Shown piece by piece: positions 45,839 to 57,724 of a DNA stretch of 64,000 nucleotides. The stretch spans positions 62,001 through 126,000 of the forward strand of contig JAWZYV010013171.1 in NCBI GenBank assembly GCA_038373885.1. The letters run 5' to 3'. The notes beneath the pieces were generated by a model. That model ran no database searches. It was not told the DNA's origin and saw nothing but the letters and a program-made list of their open reading frames with translations. A program made the position numbers and the translations under genes. How positions within the stretch are numbered: the first letter of the stretch is position 1; each line of letters opens with the position of its first letter. This DNA is from Cheiracanthium punctorium (Eukaryota; Arthropoda; Arachnida; Araneae; Cheiracanthiidae).

Positions 45839-46368
45839 CAGGGTTTAAGCTACAGAAATAAAAATCCTTTAGCTTCCCCCCCCCCCAAAAAAAAAGAAAG
45901 AAAAAAGAGAAAAAAAGCTTTAGAAAAATGCTAAACTGGCAATTTACACCAAAAAGTTGATGATAACAGCATTTTTAAGCAGCTTGAAAAAGTATTAATG
46001 AAAAACAAACAACACAAAGAATAAATACTATTTTAAGACAAATAATTAAATTTATTTTTATTTAAAACACTTATGTTTAGAACTCAGAATTTTTCTCTGT
46101 TTTAAACATCTACACTTCTGAAGAGCTTTGTCAGAATTAAAAACTTTCCCTTCAATTTTTATCATGAGAATGTTTTTATCATGACATAATTTAATTCCAT
46201 TTCTAATGTCAGTTTTAATGTGGTTCAAGGCACTAAAACATCTTTCATAGTTTACTGTGCGTAGTGGAATTGTTATAGCATTTTAGTGAAAGTGGCTTCT
46301 ATTTCTTATGCATTTCAGAAACTTTCCTTCCCATTTTGCAAAAAAAAGCAACCACAGCTTAATCCCTG
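45839..46368. mobile_element. Internally deleted hAT element in the last ABCA intron
   Basis: TIRs CAGGGTTTAAGCT and AGCTTAATCCCTG. TSD gtgattac (45831-45838) versus gtgattgc (46369-46376), one mismatch. It ends 112 bp from the last exon's acceptor and retains the end of its transposase gene on the minus strand. Confidence 0.85.
46085..46275 (-). pseudogene. hAT transposase C-terminal dimerisation region
   Basis: Minus-strand frame IPLRTVNYERCFSALNHIKT, then DIRNGIKLCHDKN and ILMIKIEG. The ERxFS-x-LxxIKTxxRN core is the conserved end of the hAT C-terminal dimerisation domain. Only this tail remains, consistent with internal deletion of the element 45839-46368. Confidence 0.8.
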
Positions 46369-46557
46369 GTGATTGCAAATGAATATCCCAACTTTGAACG
46401 GCTACATTTACAAAATTAGAATGGGAAAAGAAATAAAAATAACATTGTAAAATTGCTAATAGCATAAAGTTATAAATGTTCAATGTGACGTTTTATACCA
46501 AGTGATAATTTTTAGATAAATTTATGTAATATTATGTGTTTTAGATGATCTGCTATC

Positions 46558-47138
46558 CAGGGCCCGATCATCACAATATTGGGCCCTGGGCAAATACAAA
46601 CTTTTGGGCCTTTGCACTTACAAGAAATTGCATATTACGTATTTAAATGGTTTTGGACACATATATATCTGCAGAAATATTTATCAAGTTTAAATACTAA
46701 ATATATGAATACATTGCAGTAAAGAATATTAAAGGATTTTTGCATGCATGAATAGCATTTATTTTTACAAATGATGAATATCTAGACACATGCTACATAC
46801 ACTTCTATACTAAATATAAATGAAAATAATTGCAAAACTTACTGTACGTATCTTAAAACTAATGATATTTTCTTATAATAAAATTTACAAAAAGAGGCTG
46901 AGACGTTGGCTCAAGGATTTTGACTGATGATGCTGATGGGCTTTAGAGAACCCTTAGTAGAGTAAAATGTCTGAGAATCAGCTCTCAACTAAAGAAAATG
47001 ACAATTCAATTTTTGTACAAAGTTTTTTTTTATAAATTAATTGATAAAAATCTGTTGAAAAGTACAAAATTTTTGGGCCCTTGAAATGAGTTGGCCCAGG
47101 GCAAGTGCCCCGGTTGCTCTGCTGATAAACAGGCTCTG
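46558..47138. mobile_element. hAT-type element in the last ABCA intron
   Basis: Left CAGGGCCCGATCATCACA with TTGGGCCCTGGGCAA just inside; right TTGGCCCAGGGCAAGTGCCC ... GGCTCTG. TSD ctgctatc (46550-46557) versus ctactatc (47139-47146), one mismatch. Non-coding. Confidence 0.75.
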
Positions 47139-47206
47139 CTACTATCATCTTACTGTAAAATGTGCATCAGGGCTGTATAAAAAATTAAAGTATCAGTGAT
47201 CACAAC

Positions 47207-47597
47207 CAGTGCCAGATTTAGAGGAGTGGAGGCAGAATTATTTAAAAAAAAAAAAAAAAAAAAAAAAAATTTGTTAACCTGTGTATTGATTAAGTGGGTT
47301 CAACATTCTCATATCATAGCAGTCCCGGCCTCAATTCCCATTGGAGGTAGATTTTATTTTTAACGTCAATATGACTGGTAATCGATCATGTTAAGTGCCA
47401 GTAGTATCTAAAATATATGCAAAGAAGCAGCTGCATTGTATCTGACCCCTTTGGGGATAAAGGTCATGAAATTATTTATTAATTACTCAATATTTGGTAG
47501 GAAATTTTACATAAAAATGCCTATTGTGAGTGGCCCCCTTCTCTTGTGGAGGCTCTGGGGCTGAAGCCCCAGTCGACCTCTCCTGAATCCGGTCCTA
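47207..47597. mobile_element. hAT-type MITE in the last ABCA intron, TSD atcacaac
   Basis: TIRs CAGTGCCAGATTTAGAGGAG and CTCCTGAATCCGGTCCTA (imperfect). Perfect 8-bp TSD atcacaac at 47199-47206 and 47598-47605. Poly-A block inside (47241-47268). Confidence 0.82.
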
Positions 47598-47733
47598 ATC
47601 ACAACCATTGAAACAAGAATCTGCAAACTCATGAACCAAAAGAATAGAATGACAAAATAAATAAATAAATATAAAATTCATGGTTTACAAAACGTCTGGG
47701 AACAGAGAGAGAAAGAAAAGAAAAAACTTTTAC

Positions 47734-47836
47734 TTTTTCTTTTGCCACTTTTTTTTCTGACAATTTGGTGAGCTATACTTTCTGTAGGAACTCCTTCTGT
47801 AACATCAGCTTGCATTTTAGCAAAACTGATGAACAC
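47734..47836 (-). CDS. ABCA transporter, penultimate exon
   Basis: Acceptor CTAG at 47837-47840, 34 codons plus one base, donor A|GTAAAA. It begins VFISFAKMQAD, which completes the conserved ABCA stretch SQTTLDQ|VF-x-x-FAK, and continues into a basic segment (RKKSGKRK). Read through without splicing it would meet a stop 19 codons later. Confidence 0.85.
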
Positions 47837-49282
47837 CTAGGGAGAAAAAAAATCATATAAATTATGGCTCAAACCTTTATTAAGACACAAAGAGAATAAG
47901 TCATAAATTTATAACGTAAGATTCTCTGTTGTATAAATTTTGATACAAGATTTTGTTCTATTTGTATTTTATTTTAACAAGTGGATTGTATTAAATAGAA
48001 GTAAAATAATTTTATATCTTTAATTTCATGTTTCTTTTTTTTTACTCAAGTAAATTTTTTATTTCTGAATACTTACAATGTATAATCATATTCATGTATA
48101 AATTTTAGCTTGCTTTCAAAAAAAATGTGTGTGTGTGTGGGGAGGAGGGGGATTAAGAATTAATAAACAAAATTTAACTCATGAGCACTGAAAATAATGA
48201 TGAAATATTCTAAAATATTTACAAATTCAACTAAAATTTTTCTCTTTCAGGTGAATCTTTTTATATTTATTTGGATTCTCTTTTTTTTTTTTTTTTTTTT
48301 TTTTTCAAAATGCATTATTTGATATGATAAAAACAATTTAGGACTCAGCAATATATTAATGATATTTCTTTTTATTCATTTGAAACATTGTAAGGCTTTC
48401 TGGTTTTAGTATAGCATTATTTTCTTTTTCTGAAATACATAAAACTCAAAGAAATTATAAATTTAAATGACTATTTGTAAAATTTGTTTTTCTATTTTTA
48501 GAGGGGGGAAAGAATTATGAAACAGCAATTTAGTAAGTTTAACAGCTATTGTTTATTAACAGTGAATAACTAGAGATAGAGTAATAGAACGAAAGCAAGA
48601 ATAAATAGTAAGTTGAAAAGCCCCTTCATTTTTATTTTATATTCTACACATCTACATCATGCTACACACATCGACAAAGAATCTTACTTCCTGGAAATTC
48701 ACTTATCATGGTAGAGTCTGGAATAGATTAACTGTGATAAACGAGGGACGACTATAATTAAACTTATTAATTACATATACTTACTTAAACTTATTTATTT
48801 GTAATGAAAGAAAGGTTACATATACTGCTACAGAAAACGAAACGGAAACTGAAGATTAATTCATACTACAGGAAATATTTGTTTAAAGATCATTCACATG
48901 TAAGTACTTTTTATGTAACAAAATTACCACTGAATACAGTAAAAAAATAAAGCAATTGTAGATCACAAAGGGAAATTTTATAATAATTCTTTTTTTTTTT
49001 TTTTTTCTTTTCAAAACTAGACTGGCATATTTCTCTAAAACAGGAGTAAGATAGAAGACTGCAAATATTGAATCATAAAAGAATTTTTGCCTGAAATGCC
49101 ACAGCTGTCCTCATTTATTACTCAGTTCTTTGTTTCGCCACTTTAGCAATTTATCCAACCTTCATGGACAAAGGTTGGATGAGTAGTAACTGAGGATGGC
49201 TAAGGCACTTCTATCCAAAAGTTCTTTTATGGTTTAATAGGAACAGTTTTAAACTCTTACAAGGGGAAGATATTTGGCTTAC
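47837..49282 (-). other. ABCA intron, includes a small palindromic repeat
   Basis: At 49098-49208, GCCACAGCTGTCCTCA...TTACTCAG returns inverted as CTGAGGATGGCTAAGGC, with an inner hairpin ATCCAACCTT / AAGGTTGGAT. Possibly a tiny MITE. The rest is AT-rich with poly-T (48282-48305 and 48991-49006). Confidence 0.5.
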
Positions 49283-49526
49283 CTGGTCTAGAGTTGTCTG
49301 TGACACTGAATAATCTTCTATATTCAGCATTTGCCTAGCTTGTTCTAATTCTTGAAATACTACTGCTAAGGACAAGGATGGAGCCAGCTGATACTCCATC
49401 TGGTTCAAGTGTTGTTCCTGCAGGGAAGCTGCACTTGCAAATGTGGTCTCAATGAATTTACGCACCTCCTGCATAGCATTCGGTGCATTTGCTACACGAA
49501 GTGTGAGGGTGTAACCATTGCCATAC
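49283..49526 (-). CDS. ABCA transporter, C-terminal regulatory-region exon
   Basis: Acceptor TTTTAG, 1 base + 81 codons, donor CAG|GTAAGC. Encodes KYGNGYTLTLRVANAP, a helical linker, the MEYQLAPSLSLAVVFQELE segment and IEDYSVSQTTLDQ. That is the domain that follows NBD2 in ABCA1/2/4/7-type proteins. Confidence 0.93.
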
Positions 49527-50429
49527 CTAAAAGTATTTTAAAATTGGTGAAAACTAATTTAAAATTAGACTAGAATTGAAAAAGGATTCTTTATTTTTGT
49601 GGGGAGAGAAACAAATTTTTAATTTTAAAATTAAGATAGTAATTTGGTTTGTATTTTTCTAAAAAATTTACAGTTTTACAATTTTAAAAAACTTACTGTT
49701 AATTCCTACTTTACGGAGCTTCTTGGCGCGTTTTCAAAAATTGCTAATATGGTGCATTTTCCCGTCCTGTCTCAGAAAACAAATAAAAGTCCCCAAGGTT
49801 ACCACATTAAAATTCTTATTGCCTCGTTGGCTAAGAAGCACCGTAAACTAGGAATCAACCACAACTTTAGTTGTACACCAAAAAGGACTGTTACTAAACC
49901 AGTACTACAATAGTCGATTTCATACCTAATATATTATATATAGCACATGTTCTTCTCAAAAACTTCAAGACATTTCTTTAATAAACAGCAATTGGTAGTG
50001 AATTGTTATGCACAGGAGAAATTGTTTCATACACATTTTGTGAAAAAAAAGATGCAATGATCATTAATTTCATATTGAGGATTTAAACTTATTGAGACAG
50101 TATAAATGGCATTTAAATTTATAAAGAGCAGATCCGATTATGAGTAACAGAATAACTATGAAGCCATCTACATTGTTCTTAATATTTTGAAATATATCAA
50201 TAATTTTTCTTAAGGAAGCATTTGTTTTAACAAATTAGCTATTGATTAGATAAACAAGCAAATTTTTATATTTTTGGGTGAAAACACCAGCATAAATTAT
50301 AGCAATTAAGCTTAAGAAACAAACAACACTCAAAAAACTGATGTTAAAAAATGAGATAACTAAAACTTTGTATAATAACACACATAAAAAAGTATTTATC
50401 AAACATAGGAGAGATGTCATTTGGCTGAC

Positions 50430-51240
50430 TTCGCTACAATGGCTCCTTGTATATTTGGTAAATTTAAAAGGTCATAAAACCCCTCCGACTTTATGACCGA
50501 TTGTGAGTAAATGTGAAGAACCTACCTATCAACTTGAACTTTATAGGAAACCAATCTTAATCAAACTTATGCCGAAATTTAATACTCTCTATCTTCAACT
50601 GACGATTTTATTAAATTATAACATGATTACAAAATAAAAGAAAAGGAAATTATGCTAGTTTTGATGTTATTAATTTATATCCCTCTATAAATTTACAAGA
50701 AATGAATAATGAAATAAATCACTCTATTTCTCAATTGTATAAAAATGAAACAAAAAGCTAACATTCTCAATAGCACCATAAACCTAATTCTTGCAAATTC
50801 ATATTTTCAATTAACGGGAATTTTTGTAAACAAAAGCAAGCCGTCCCAATGGGATCTCCTATTTTGGCTATTATTGCAGAATGGAAAATGAGGAAGATCG
50901 AAGAATACATAAAATTAAATAAATCCATAAAAGTCTCGTGGAGATATGAGGATGACATTTTTACTGTTGTTGAAAATAAAAATTTAGAAAACCTGCTTAA
51001 AGAGATAAATGAAATTGACAAAAACATCCAATTTACCTTTGAAAAAGAAAATAACAATATACTTAATTACCTTGATGTTGAAATCATTAGGGATGAAGAA
51101 AAGTACCTTTTTATGTGTGTTAATATATAAAGTTTTATTTATCTAATCTTAAGAAGGTTCATTTTCCTCTTCGATGTATACTCAGGTTATTTTCTTATGC
51201 AGATGTCTCTGAAGTTGCTCATAATTCAATTAAGCTATTT
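50430..51240 (+). pseudogene. Penelope-like reverse transcriptase remnant in an ABCA intron
   Basis: Antisense to ABCA. Fragments in several frames occur in the right order: EEPTYQLELYRKPI, then ASFDVINLYPSI (RT motif with the first catalytic Asp), then KQKQAVPMGSPILAIIAEW, WRYEDDIFTV (catalytic D-D; usual form Y/F-V-D-D, here E in second place), NIQFTFEKENNN and LNYLDVEI. Several frameshifts and stops, so inactive. Penelope-like RTs have this MGSPLSP...VDD...FTxExE...LDV layout. Upstream, ACACACATAAAAAAGTATTTAT (50379-50400) resembles the Penelope-like terminus at 25.2 and 30.2 kb. Confidence 0.75.
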
Positions 51241-51301
51241 TAAAATACATATAAGAATGACGGGTTCATTTTTTAAAATCTAATTACCTATTGATACTTA
51301 C

Positions 51302-51394
51302 TTGTTTTTTAAATGTTGAATGCTGCCCAAGCATCTAAACTGTCCATTAACCATAATAGCCAGCCTTGTGCATAAAGCTTCACATTCTTCCATG
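51302..51394 (-). CDS. ABCA transporter, NBD2 exon after the H-loop
   Basis: Acceptor TTGCAG, donor AA|GTAAGT; 1 + 30 codons + 2 bases. The first base completes the Ser after the H-loop His. Encodes [19 protein letters not shown] and LGSIQHLKN, highly conserved in the ABCA family. Confidence 0.95.
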
Positions 51395-51496
51395 CTGCAA
51401 GATAGTTCATTGATATTAAAACAGTTCTCCAGATATTACGTATTAATAGTAATTACTTTTATAGTTTGAATATTTACAGTGGAAGGAAAAATGTAC

Positions 51497-51600
51497 CTGT
51501 GAGATGTGAGAATGACAGAACGCCCCTCTTTGACAATGTCGATTATGCAATTCCACAAAAACCGCCTAGCCTTTGGATCCATGCCAGTCGTAGGTTCATC
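51497..51600 (-). CDS. ABCA transporter, NBD2 exon with Walker B Asp-Glu and H-loop
   Basis: Acceptor TTTTACAG, donor CACAG|GTACAT; 34 codons + 2 bases. Starts with [16 protein letters not shown], holding the Walker B Asp, the catalytic Glu and the D-loop, and ends LTSH with the switch His. All catalytic residues are intact. Confidence 0.95.
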
Positions 51601-51881
51601 CTGTAAAATAAATGAATAATTATTCATTTTCCAATTCAAAAATCACTATGGAACTAGCAAAAAACCGCGAAAAAATTATCCCCAGTTAAGAAAATTACAG
51701 TTCATGCCTTTTTAATGATTCAGGATGTTCAAAAATATGTAAATTAATAACTAGCTTAAAAATATTTAAAGCAGCATATATATTTTATGTACACACATTT
51801 GCATACATAAACATATTTTTTGACAGATTAATTGCCAATATTTTTCAAATACATTGACCACTTAATAAATTCTCTTGTAAT

Positions 51882-52146
51882 CAGGGATCAATGCAGATGA
51901 AATTTGGGTCTGTTTTATGGCCCCTTCATAAAATTAAAATGGATTAAAATGACTCCTTCATAAAAATGGAATCAATTAAAACAACCATTCATTGGCATTT
52001 TTACTGTATATTTTAATTTGTTTTGTAAATTACTTTTAAGAAAATAATAGGTATTTAAGTTCACAAAAATACATGACACATAACATGATTTCACAAAAGT
52101 TTTTGCAAAAATGTAATCCTGGTAAAAATTCCTGTATCAACCCCTG
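51882..52146 (+). repeat. Dispersed repeat family 'ATGCAG', copy B, in an ABCA intron
   Basis: Starts CAGGGATCAATGCAGATGA and ends TGTATCAACCCCTG, inverted ends. Co-linear with 10700-10996 over the phrases CCATTCATTGGCATTTTTAC, GTTCACAAAAAT and AAAAATTCCTG. Confidence 0.65.
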
Positions 52147-52525
52147 GTAATAATTCTACCATTCTGACTATTTTTAGTTGTTGAAACTCGGGATAAAACT
52201 GACATTAAAGAGAGGCATACTGCACCCTTGCAACAATAATATTTAATTCAAATAAGTGAGTTTTCTGAAAATGCAGACTTTTGCAGTATGCCACTTTGTG
52301 CAAGTATGGTGTGTCAACATCATGCAAGTGCCTTCTACTGGAAATTCACGTCTATTTAGTATAAATTTACAAGACAGTTCCCCATCCCCGCATCCAATGG
52401 TGGTAGTAGACAACAGTGTTGAGTTGTGATACTACTGTTGCAAAAGTGCAATATGTGAAATTTGAGTTTAAAAAAAAGTTGTAAAATATATGAACACAAA
52501 ATTGAAGCAAAATTAGAATACTTAC

Positions 52526-52660
52526 TAAAAAGACAACTGATGGATTTCCTATTAGAGCAATAGCAGTTGACAACTTTCGTTTATTACCACCAGAATAGGT
52601 TCCAGCACATCTATTACCATGGGCCAATAAACCTAGTTTTCGAATTCCCCAAACAGCAAC
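52526..52660 (-). CDS. ABCA transporter, NBD2 signature exon
   Basis: Acceptor CAACTAG, donor TTTTTA|GTAAGT; exactly 45 codons, phase 0 at both ends. Encodes [20 protein letters not shown] and the ABC signature [20 protein letters not shown], then PSVVFL, the first half of Walker B. Confidence 0.95.
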
Positions 52661-54762
52661 CTAGTTGATAATAAGAAAAATAAATGTACTTTAATAAGTT
52701 CTTTTTCGAAAATTGATAATAAAACTGTATCACACACACACACAGTACACTCCCTCCAATCTGCAAATGCCTATTATCCACCACCCATTTCAGATGTAAG
52801 CAAATAATTTTACATTTTTCTTTGTAGAGTGAAACACTGGAGAAAGTTTTCACTTTTGAAAGTGAAATGATCAGAATAGGGAATTCTCCGAAACATTATC
52901 AGCTTATTCATGGTCATGATTAAAAAAAATAACTATTTGTTGAATATCTGCCATCACAGAGCTGCAAACCTTCAAATGTAAAATATAGGAGGATCCTTTT
53001 GCTGTATAAAAATTTATACGAAAATATATATCTGAGGCTATAAACATAGCATCAGAGAAGAAAAAGGGCAACTTCATAAAAAAAAAAAAATTAATTTCAT
53101 TTTAAGCATTAGTTTCCTAAACTTTCATTTTTTTTACATGATTTAAATATAGGGAGAAAACAAAAACAATCAAGATCAGTGAAGCTACTCTATGTAATAA
53201 GCGATAATCAGACTTTGTGCTGATTACAGTTGACTGTAATTGATAACTAAAATAATATTTTACAAATTTTACGAAAATGCTGTGATAAAATTGCATTATT
53301 ATTGAATTTTTTTTATGTTTGATTTCTTCAACATGATGATTACTGTTATTTTACTCAATTAACATTCTCTAGTCATAATCTTTTTGGAAATTGTTAGTGA
53401 TTGTAATCCATATCATTTCTCGTAATCGATTACAGATGACCGTGTAATCGTGCGAAGTCTGGTCATAATTATACACAATACTGCAGTAGAAACTAAAACA
53501 ACTATTTTAAACTAGTAAAACATGCCTGTCTGCACAGACAGCTATGTAACAAAGTAGTAGTTAAGGCAAAGTAAATTTGACCTTAAAAATCAATTGCAAC
53601 TTGAATTTAAATAGCATTAAACAATGAATTAAAATAACATTAATTTGCTAAAAAAATTAAAATGTAAAATAAGAATTAGTTTTTAGTCATTAGGTACTGG
53701 AGACTTAAATACAGAAATACTCAGGAAAAATAGTCATTTACAAGAAGGATGAAGAAAGATTGAAAATTTCTCTCTGCCTCAATAAATAAATTTTGAAGGC
53801 TGGAAAACAGGAGTTTTTTTTTTTTAATTATCGGATTTCCATAGCAAATTAAAAATATCGGAGACACTCTGGCAAAATTGGAGCACTTGGCAGCTATGCC
53901 ATTGTACACTGATACATAGCAGGGTATAAGCTCCCATATGTGCATTCAGTATCACATATGAAGTGGCTCATTACAAAATTAACTTCTTCCTAGGTTCCAT
54001 AGTATAAATATACAAAATACAGTTTGTATGCTACACCATAACCTCTAAAGGAAGCAAAAGTGAAACATATATTCTCTTTTGATACTTGAAATTTCCAAAT
54101 TGCAAATTATTATTTATTACAAGGCTGATTATTTGAAAATAAAATTACAAACAACTTATATGATGAACAATACAACTTATACAAAAAAATCGTACGATGG
54201 AAGCTGGTTTTGATCCCAAGAATTCTGAGTGGTTCCATGCAACAGGGCAAAAGGTACCCATTTGACCGCCCTTTCAATTACCGAGGTGTAGCATGCATAG
54301 AGGTAGTCTCGTTCTGCCATACTACTCCCACATATTCTTGCACTAGAAAAATCTAATTTTTCTAGTGCAAGAATAAAAGATGGAGCCCTCCAGGAGAGCT
54401 GAAGCTCACTCTAGAAGTACCCCCCAAAGTCTACCGAGTTATGTCAATGATTTTTCCAATTTTATCATCAAGTAACTTTTCTTTTATTTGTGTCATAGGT
54501 ATACTGTTGACAGTACTTTTCAGTGTTTTCAATAATTGAGGTGGCAACAAAGAAATGACCTATACTTTGAAAATTCTATAATCCACACGAACGTTGATCC
54601 CAACCCATGTGCGTGTACTGCATTTTAGAGATACTGTAAAGAATACTAATTTAAATTTCTCTCAATTTAATAATAATACAGTTGAAACAATAAAAGGAAC
54701 TTTAATAAATAAAATTTGTGATGATGTTCTAGGAAACTTGAAAAATAATATGCACAGCTTAC
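52661..54762 (-). other. ABCA intron, with a perfect hairpin
   Basis: At 54334-54374 a 19-bp perfect inverted repeat (ATTCTTGCACTAGAAAAAT, 3-nt loop). A lone hAT-family right end (GGAGCACTTGGCAGCTATG) lies near 53880-53900. The rest is AT-rich and non-coding. Confidence 0.5.
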
Positions 54763-54904
54763 TTTTCGCACATGTTTTTCAGGTATTCCTCGGAGGCGAG
54801 CATAGAATTCTAAATGCTCATAACCAGTCAGATGAGAATCTAAGGCATCAAACTGAGGACAATACCCTATACTTTGACGAGCACCATCTATATCTGTCTT
54901 AATG
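54763..54904 (-). CDS. ABCA transporter, NBD2 Q-loop exon
   Basis: Acceptor TTGCAG, donor GAAAA|GTAAGC; 1 + 47 codons. Encodes [20 protein letters not shown] with the Q-loop Gln in YCPQ, then [19 protein letters not shown]. Confidence 0.95.
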
Positions 54905-55982
54905 CTGCAATTAAAAATAATTACAATTGTACCATATTTAACAGCCTTTCACATAATTAGATAAATAAATCATACTACTCTCTGTGTATTTATCACACAA
55001 AATATTATAATATACATAATATGAAACATCCTGAAGGTGAGATTATAAGAAATGAAGCTCATTCTTGAAGGCCCCAGAACATTGTTTATGAGGCATTATA
55101 CAGGGTATCCCAAAAACAATGACCAAGGCTTTCATTTTTTAAATATGGATCATACACACACATACATTAAATTACAAAGTTACGTAAAAAAAAAGTACAG
55201 AATTTCATGGTATATTTATTAAAAATTTCAGATTATTAAATCTAAATGAATACAAAATTTAAATATTTTAATGCCCCCTACCCAAAAACAATTATTGTCC
55301 ATGGAACAAAAAAATTCTCAGTAAAATCTGCCCCATATATTAATTAGGTGATGCACAACATTTCAGTCTTTCATCCTAAAAAGTGTTGTAATATGAAAAT
55401 AAATAGGTGCCAACTTCCAACCATTTCCAATGGCTTCCCAAAAGGAAAAAATTGTGTCCCAAAGAAATTTGTGATTTAATTGTATTTATTAAAGCATGTT
55501 ATCTGTATTAGTTTTCAAATATATTTTTACTTTTTTTCTGAAAAATGTAGCATAAAGCATTGTAATATTAACATAAATCACTTTATGAAGGAACCATTTT
55601 TGGAACTTTAGCTACTTACTACCTTAATGCTCCTACTGAAAGCTACTTCTTGCACTGATTCTATTATGAGCAAGGCTAGTCTTTTAAAATTTAAAATTTA
55701 AAGCTAGAACTTAAATCTAAACTTCTAACACTTCATCACCTTTTATCTGTGGTCTATTGGCCTTGATTTTTGTTATTATGCATCTTAAAAATGTAAATGT
55801 ATTTTATTTAAACAGTAATGATAATATTATTTAAGAAAAAAGCATAACACATAGTAGGGTTAGGGCAATATTCAGATACCTTTTATAATACATGGATTAT
55901 TTAACACATAAAGCTTTATTCTGATTACAACGTAGAAGCAACTTTTGAAAAGCATAAGACAGACAGAAGTGTTAAATTCTAC
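54905..55982 (-). other. ABCA intron, no insertion recognised
   Basis: A CAGGGTATCCCAAAAACAAT phrase near 55095 looks like a mariner-type terminus, but no partner was found. Confidence 0.35.
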
Positions 55983-56152
55983 CTATGGCCAGCAATATAA
56001 GCATTTCCAGATGTGATGGGAGTGTTGCCAGTCAGCATTTTGAATGTTGTAGTTTTACCAGCTCCATTCATACCAAGTAGACCAAAGCATTCCCCAGGTT
56101 GCACTGCTACACAAAGTTGATTTACTGCAGGATACTGGCCTGGTTTATAGAC
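55983..56152 (-). CDS. ABCA transporter, NBD2 Walker A exon
   Basis: Acceptor TTTACAG, donor CATAG|GTAG; 56 codons + 2 bases. Encodes [13 protein letters not shown] (A-loop aromatic Tyr near the start), [19 protein letters not shown] with Walker A, and [19 protein letters not shown]. Confidence 0.95.
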
Positions 56153-56751
56153 CTGTAAAAAATGGGAAAATAATGTAAATTGAAATTTAATACTTGAAAA
56201 AGAGTTGTTAAAATGCTTTCTAATGAAAGTAGTGGGCTCTTTAGAAACTTTCAAAAGGTAGTCTGGTTTTTACCAGCTTCAATATGCTTAATCTTTATTG
56301 AACACATTTAATAATTATGAGTTTTTAAACTGAAGAAATAAGCACTTTTATTTTAACCCCAAAAATAAGATTTTAATTTCTGAATCATCCAAATAAAAAA
56401 AGTAATGCAAGGCTGTTTGCCTAAAAGTTTATTTTTAAAAAAGAATTCCTGTAATATCAGGAACGATAAACTTTAAAAAAAAAAGTAAAATGAAATAAAA
56501 ATAAAACCACTATTACACTTTCTACCTACAAAATTAGACATTTTTACAATATGTTTTATAGAGGAAATGTGCATTTTTTACAGTAAATGAGAAATAAAAT
56601 GTGTACTGAATCAAAGGAAGTGCAATAGTACTTCTTCATAGTTTTTGCAAAACAAAAGAGAAGCATAGCATCACAGTGTTCTGCTGCACTCTAATAGTTT
56701 TTAAAAAAGCACTTTAAAAAAAATAACAAGTATCTTCTTTAATAGTTTCAC

Positions 56752-56872
56752 CTTTGTTAAACTTTCCATTCTCAGTACAGCATTGTTACAGTGGCCCCCT
56801 AAAACCTTGGATCTCTCCACGGCAACATCGTCATCTTCTACTTCAGACACAGATGGCAAAATAGGATAATTT
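56752..56872 (-). CDS. ABCA transporter, linker exon before NBD2
   Basis: Acceptor GTCTAG, donor AAAG|GTGAAA; 1 + 40 codons. Encodes a cytosolic linker with the acidic/basic run SEVEDDDVAVERSKVLGG and VLRMESLTK, the start of NBD2. EDDDV-x-x-ER is typical of ABCA proteins. Confidence 0.93.
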
Positions 56873-57594
56873 CTAGACATAAGTAATAAGAGAATGTATC
56901 AGCTGTGCGCACTCACCCATATATTACAATTATATTATAAAAAATTTTATACAAAATGTTTGAATAATTAAAGTTTAAATTTCAAGCAGCACACTTGTAC
57001 AAATAAATCATAACGATTATGAAAATGGAATATTATTAGGGGAAAATCAGAAAAACTTGCATCAAATATTGATGGCTCAATTGAAAATAAAATAATGAAA
57101 TAAATAACTAGATCACAGGAAAAAAATGAAAATATTTCCAATGTGCTCATGATGTTGGGCGAATTTTTAAAAATGCAAATACCTCGATACTGATATGCAA
57201 ACTATTATACTCTATTGCTACAAATGATATCTTGCACAAAATGCACTGTTGAAGTCACAGTAATGCAAGAATAAGGTTTACTTTAGTGAATTTAACACAG
57301 AATTGCCTCATCTGATTCTGAAAATATATCTGAATGTTTTGCAAACTCTCATATCCCAACATCAGTTTGTAAATTCAAATTTTAATCTAATATTTTATTG
57401 AAATTGATTTTACATTCATTTAAAATACTTAATTCAGCATCACCACAAATTTAAAAAAAAATTCTATTTATAAGCCTATTTTTACATCATCATTTGTTTT
57501 GTTGCCACAACATCCAGATAGACAAATTGAATCTTAAAATGAAATTTTACAAAATAAAGTGCATTTTTACATTTAAATTCAACAATTTACTCAC

Positions 57595-57724
57595 CTTTTT
57601 CTTATAAAAAACTTGTATTCTATTAACAATGTGATGGAAAAATAAATGAGACCTTGAACGGTTAGATAAACAAGATTTTTACCAAGAAAATCCCAACTTA
57701 ATGGGTTTCGAAACATTGAGATAC
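57595..57724 (-). CDS. ABCA transporter, last transmembrane helix exon
   Basis: Acceptor TTTTAATAG, donor AAAAAG|GTGAG; 2 bases + 42 codons + 2 bases. Encodes NPLSWDFLGKNL, the final membrane helix of TMD2 (LVYLTVQGLIYFSITLLIEY) and KFFIRK on the cytosolic side. Confidence 0.93.

Noticed and set aside
53721..53945. hAT MITE of the 1432-1898 family
   Set aside because: Only a right end (GGAGCACTTGGCAGCTATG) is present; no left end or TSD found.
55090..55140. Mariner-type terminus CAGGGTATCCCAAAAACAAT
   Set aside because: No inverted partner or TA pair within a reasonable distance.
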